DNA from: Clavulina sp. PMI_390
Taxonomy: Eukaryota > Basidiomycota > Agaricomycetes > Cantharellales > Hydnaceae
Assembly (NCBI GenBank): GCA_015039315.1
Contig: WIDE01000013.1
Span: 443,521-507,520 of the forward strand
DNA length: 64,000 nt
Reading direction: 5' to 3'
Both the position numbers and the translations under genes were made by a program. The notes under the pieces were generated by a model that was given only the letters and a program-made list of their open reading frames with translations, made no database searches and was not told where the DNA came from. This document shows positions 60,253 through 64,000 of the stretch, piece after piece. Numbering within the stretch: position 1 is the first letter of the stretch; each line of letters opens with the position of its first letter.

Positions 60253-61342
60253 ATTTTTTTTCGGCTCGGAGAAAAAAAAAGATGGCTATAGATGCTGTCG
60301 CTTTTACGGATCGCGTGCCCATATTTTTGACTTTTTTCCTTTGCTTTTTTTTTCTTGCCTTTGTGTGCTTTCTTGCTCTATCCAACCACCTACCTTATTG
60401 CGTTCGTATTCCTGTCTGGACTCGAGAACCATTAGATGCGTATCTCTACGACCTCCCGACGACTTTTTTCCCTCCTCTCTCCTTCCCTTGCCATACTCTC
60501 CTCTTGCCTCATTACCTTATCCTCCGTGCTGTCCTATCTCGTCTACTTCCCGCCCCATACAATACAGCACACTAGTCTCTCGTTTCTGCTCCTCTCGCCC
60601 CACCTCGTCTGACCCCGTCTCACCGACCGACACGCCCCTCAATCACTGCTCCGTCTTGGACTCGTACTCCTTTCTCCCTCTAAACTCTCCCGTTAACCTT
60701 TTCTTGCTTGACCCTTTTATCTCGACCTCCTTTGTCCCTTCTCCCTTCCTGCTCACGATCATACACACACGTACTCCTTTCTTTTTCGTTATGTTATTGT
60801 CTTGCTGCCCATTCCACTCCGCGCGATTGTTAGGCCTCACCCCACCCATACCATACATAGATGTTGTCTACTTATCGCCGCTAGCAAACTACTACCCCAC
60901 CCTTCTTTTTTTGTGGTGGGTAGAGAGCGGGCGAGGTAGAGCGCGACTGGCATTGTGCTAGCTAGACCTACGTACTATCGATATATCGATACCCCCACCC
61001 AACTGAATGTGATCATCATCATTGATCCATTCTCTTTCTGATACCCGCTCACTCCGAGTATAGCATAGACCCAACCTAGTTTTTCTTGTGGAGCCAAAAC
61101 AAAGTTCCAAAATGTTCCAGACTCAGATCTGCGTGTGACAGACAGAGATTGTGACGGTGGCACCCCTCTTTTGTGACTGCGTGACGTCGATTGAGAGTGT
61201 GCGGAACGCGCATCTGATCCCTGCTTTCTCCGAGAGTGGCACTCGTCTCTGCTCGTCGCTCTGAACGTCGTATCGTGATCTCTTCGCGGAACTACTCCTT
61301 GCGTTGTTTTTGAACGAAAAATTAGCCTGGTAAAACGCGGCG
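60253..61342. other. CT-rich intergenic region
   Basis: This is 3' flank and promoter space, strongly pyrimidine-rich on the plus strand (60330-60780). The open frame at 60227-60961 is an artefact of low-complexity Ser/Leu/Pro codons and has no domain. Nothing else is seen. Confidence 0.4.
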
Positions 61343-63827
61343 ATGAGCTCAGTATCGCAGCCGTCTGGCCGCACCCGCTCCAGCTCGACCTCATCGAGCG
61401 CGAGCCACGCCCAGCGGACCACATCTGGGTCTTCCGTGGGCACGAATAATACGACCAACTGGAATCGCACCACCAGCTTTTGCGTGCCATCATCATCCAA
61501 TACTTCCTCACTGGGACCATCTCCGAGCGCCTCCTTCCCCCCTTCCTCCTCCCCCACAATGTCGACCCATCGCCATCACGCTTCGGCTGCTGCAGGAGAT
61601 CATGATCGTGAACGCGACACACGCGAGGAGCACACGCGCGCGCCGGGGCCCGAGGCGGCGCTGTGCCGATATTTCAATACCCCCAAGGGATGCATGTACG
61701 GCGCAGCGTGCTGGTATCGTCATGTGGTGACGATTCGCCCTGTCGTGCCAGTGGCGGCAGCGGCGACAGCGGTAGCCCCTCCTCCTCCAGGCCTTGGATC
61801 AGTATCAGAGTCGGTGGTGCTTGGTCCAAGCTCGACGCATAGGCGGAATGTGTCTGGAGCTTCAGATGCTGCAGGCCCTAGCACTCCTGCTGCTGCTGCT
61901 TCTACTACTGCTGCTAGGAACAATGCGAGCGCGGATCGAGATACCCCTTTGATCGCTCCTCGTCCCACTTGGCGAATCCCGATGGCTATCAATGGGGGAG
62001 AGTCAGGAATAGGGAAAACGCCTTGCAAATTCTTTGCTGCTGGTCAGTCCTCCTCCCCAATCGTGCTACGTTCTCTCGGAATGCTGACCCACTATATGCG
62101 TCTATCTTATGTGTTTAAACTTCGGTCCTAGGCCACTGCGCTCGGGGAGACTCGTGCTGGTATGTGCATGACGTACCAAGGGCTGCTGGTGGTGGTGTCA
62201 CGCCTGCCTTCACTTCTGCGGCGGCGCGCGACGCACCGATCCCGCTCCCCGCGTCACCTGCCAGCGCCGCCTTTGCGGAGCTGCTATCCCGCCCACGACA
62301 CACTTCTCGATCGTATCCTTTCCCTACTACATCATCGGCAACTGTTACATCTAAGCTCGCGTTCTCTTCGGCACCACCACCACCGCCACCACGCCAGCCA
62401 TCAGAGCCGTGCATGATTTGCTTCGAGTCCCCCGAGACGTATGGCCTGCTCGAAAAGTGTTCGCATGCGTTTTGTCTCGAGTGCATTCGGTCGTGGCGGA
62501 ATCCGAGCGCCAAGGATACACCCACGGCGCTTTCGGGAGTTATCAAGATGTGCCCTGCCTGTCGCGTGCCATCCTCGTTTATCACGCCCAGCAGGATGCA
62601 CTACAAGGAAGGAGATGAGAGGAAGGTTGGAGCGATCAGAAGGTACAAGGAACGGTGTGGCAGGATCCCTTGCAAGTAAGTCGATGATCCATACTTGAGA
62701 GAAGGTGTACAGAGACATTAGGAAACTCATTACTCGTCTCATTCTTTTCCATTTCAGGTACTTTACAAAGAACCTATCCAACCCATTCTGCCCCTTTGGT
62801 AAGCTCTCCTTGTCAACTCCTTCAGCGATAGCAAATCCCCTAGGTCTGACATTTTGTATCCCCCAATCTTGAAGGCTACGACTGCTTCTACCAGCATACG
62901 GACCCCGAGACTGGCGAGCCCCACATCTTCACCCACGGAATTGAAGATACGGCTCAGCGGGCGGCAGAACGGGCTGAGCGCAATCGAGAACGTGAGCTTC
63001 GGCGCGTGCGGCGCACGCTCGACTCAGTCGGCCGGCTGCTCACCGACGAGGGCGACTTTGAGGCGTTTGTGGAGGCAATGCATCAAGAGTTTGGAGAGAT
63101 GAGCATACAGTGGCATGATGAAGAGGAGGAAGACGAAGACGGAGACGAGGAGGAGGAGGAGGAGGAAGAAGACGAGGATGACGAAGATGAAGAGGAGGAG
63201 GAAGAGGAAGAGAATTTGTGGGATTCGTGGGAGGCCGAACAGCTTGCTGCGATTGCGGATGAAGAGGAGCGATATCTGGACGAGCAGTGGGGGCTCCAGC
63301 ATGCGATTCTGGTGAGTCCCAATGCTATTTCTCGGGAGGTTTGCTAGGCGGAAGCTTGATCTCTGCGCGCGATTCTTTGTCTAGCAGGCATCGTCCCCAA
63401 TTGCTAGGGCGAATCCCATAGCTGATCTCGAGCCTGCTGGTTTCCATCGACCAAGACCATGGTAAGCGAGTTTATTGAGAGCTTCGGGTTATCTCGTGTT
63501 CGAGATTGCCAACGACGGTATTTGTTGCACAGGGTGGCAGCAGCGATCTTATCCGAAGACTCACACCTTGGCTTGGACCTCGGTGAACCCTCGCCTGCTG
63601 GTGAAGATTCAGATGAGAACTCGAGCGATACGGTATCCAATGGATCCCAGCCGGGCGTGGTCTATGCGATCACTGCTACGGTCGTTTCTCCTCCCGCTGA
63701 CTCTCCAAATCCAAGCTCGGCAGGCGGAGGACGCCCGCCAATCACGTACGACACATCCGCCCCGGACGGTATGGCGTGGCTGAATGATCGCCACCAGTTC
63801 ACTGGAGAGGATGGGTGGTGGGTCTAA
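61343..63827 (+). CDS. makorin-type E3 ubiquitin ligase (CCCH and RING)
   Basis: Exon 1 61343-62042, exon 2 62132-62675, a third exon starting at 62758 and further small exons to 63827 join in frame. A Ser-rich N-terminus is followed by CCCH zinc finger 1 (LCRYFNTPKGCMYGAACWYR, then H), and finger 2 split by an intron (CKFFAAG-HCARGDSCWYVH). A C3HC4 RING follows (PCMICFESPETYGLLEKCSH, AFCLECIRSW, MCPACRVPS), then finger 3 (PCKYFTKNLSNPFCPFGYDC, FYQH). This order is that of makorins, RNA-binding E3 ligases. A very acidic tract (63114-63225), WEAEQLAAIADEEERYLDEQ and a Ser/Pro-rich tail ending GEDGWWV follow. The gene is complete. Confidence 0.88.
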
Positions 63828-64000
63828 TGTTCCACCACCTCGTCTCTTCCCACTTGCTAGAGTCCATATATGGGTATATCAGCCGTGCTTTCGTCTTCTG
63901 TTCTCCTGCTTGGTTATCTTGAATCTCCCTAAATGGTGTCCCGTTCTCTAACCATTATTTTAACATGCTTAACCGGTCTCAAGTTCTTCCCATTTTGATG

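Noticed and set aside
60227..60961. 244-codon plus-strand frame rich in Ser/Leu/Phe
   Set aside because: It arises from CT-rich noncoding sequence, overlaps the preceding coding end out of frame, and has no recognisable domain.
63114..63225. GAG/GAC-rich tandem repeat as an independent microsatellite
   Set aside because: It encodes the acidic tract of the makorin-type protein in frame and needs no separate explanation.

Overview
The window looks like nuclear DNA of a basidiomycete fungus, most likely an Agaricomycete. The evidence is short GT-AG introns (mostly 50-80 nt) with CTAAC-like branch sites, intron-rich housekeeping genes, small intergenic spaces, CT-rich leaders, and expanded mushroom families (F-box-like proteins, a FunK1-like protein). 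The protein opening MGQYWKL is a type I associate with Rhizoctonia/Ceratobasidium-like Cantharellales. That placement is inference; the fungal, basidiomycete nature is well supported. Most genes are multi-exon, so the coordinates are genomic spans from start codon to stop codon. I rebuilt splice sites by eye for the models where exon positions are given.

Layout. 0.4-5.7 kb: an orphan FunK1-like gene and two divergent/convergent F-box-like genes. 6.8-11.6 kb: a KRE6/SKN1-type beta-1,6-glucan synthesis protein and an alanine aminotransferase. 12-16 kb: an FAD-linked lactone-oxidase-like gene, followed by a decayed second copy of the 3' end of the aminotransferase gene. 16-18.3 kb: a retroelement-derived ORF ending in an RNase H domain, with no reverse transcriptase. 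19.3-37.2 kb: a dense housekeeping block with S-adenosylhomocysteine hydrolase, exocyst SEC5, a Bin3-type RNA methyltransferase, a GST, ribosomal protein eL42, BIR1/survivin, a class I histone deacetylase, SAM50 and mitochondrial uS8. 37.4-46 kb: an FAD monooxygenase and a secreted GH31 alpha-glucosidase. 47-53.2 kb: an M50B-like membrane metallopeptidase, histone H2A, and three tandem paralogues of a DUF1772-like membrane protein. 53.2-57.4 kb: a long stretch without recognisable genes. 57.4-63.8 kb: a Ser/Pro-rich protein whose frame is broken by a perfect 65-bp tandem duplication, and a makorin-type CCCH/RING ubiquitin ligase.

How the genes relate. Most are unrelated housekeeping genes arranged in tight divergent and convergent pairs (HDAC/SAM50, SEC5/Bin3, M50B/H2A, Bin3/GST). 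Such pairs imply shared promoters or overlapping 3' ends. SAH hydrolase and the Bin3 methyltransferase are connected only through methylation metabolism. No secondary-metabolite backbone gene, CRISPR array or tRNA gene was seen. The least ordinary features are the DUF1772 triplet with exactly conserved exon lengths, a long intron with a 361-nt AG-free zone in the 57-60 kb gene and the frame-breaking duplication near that gene's end, the isolated RNase H ORF, a stop-codon-only last exon and a start-codon-only first exon, and the relic copy of the aminotransferase tail.
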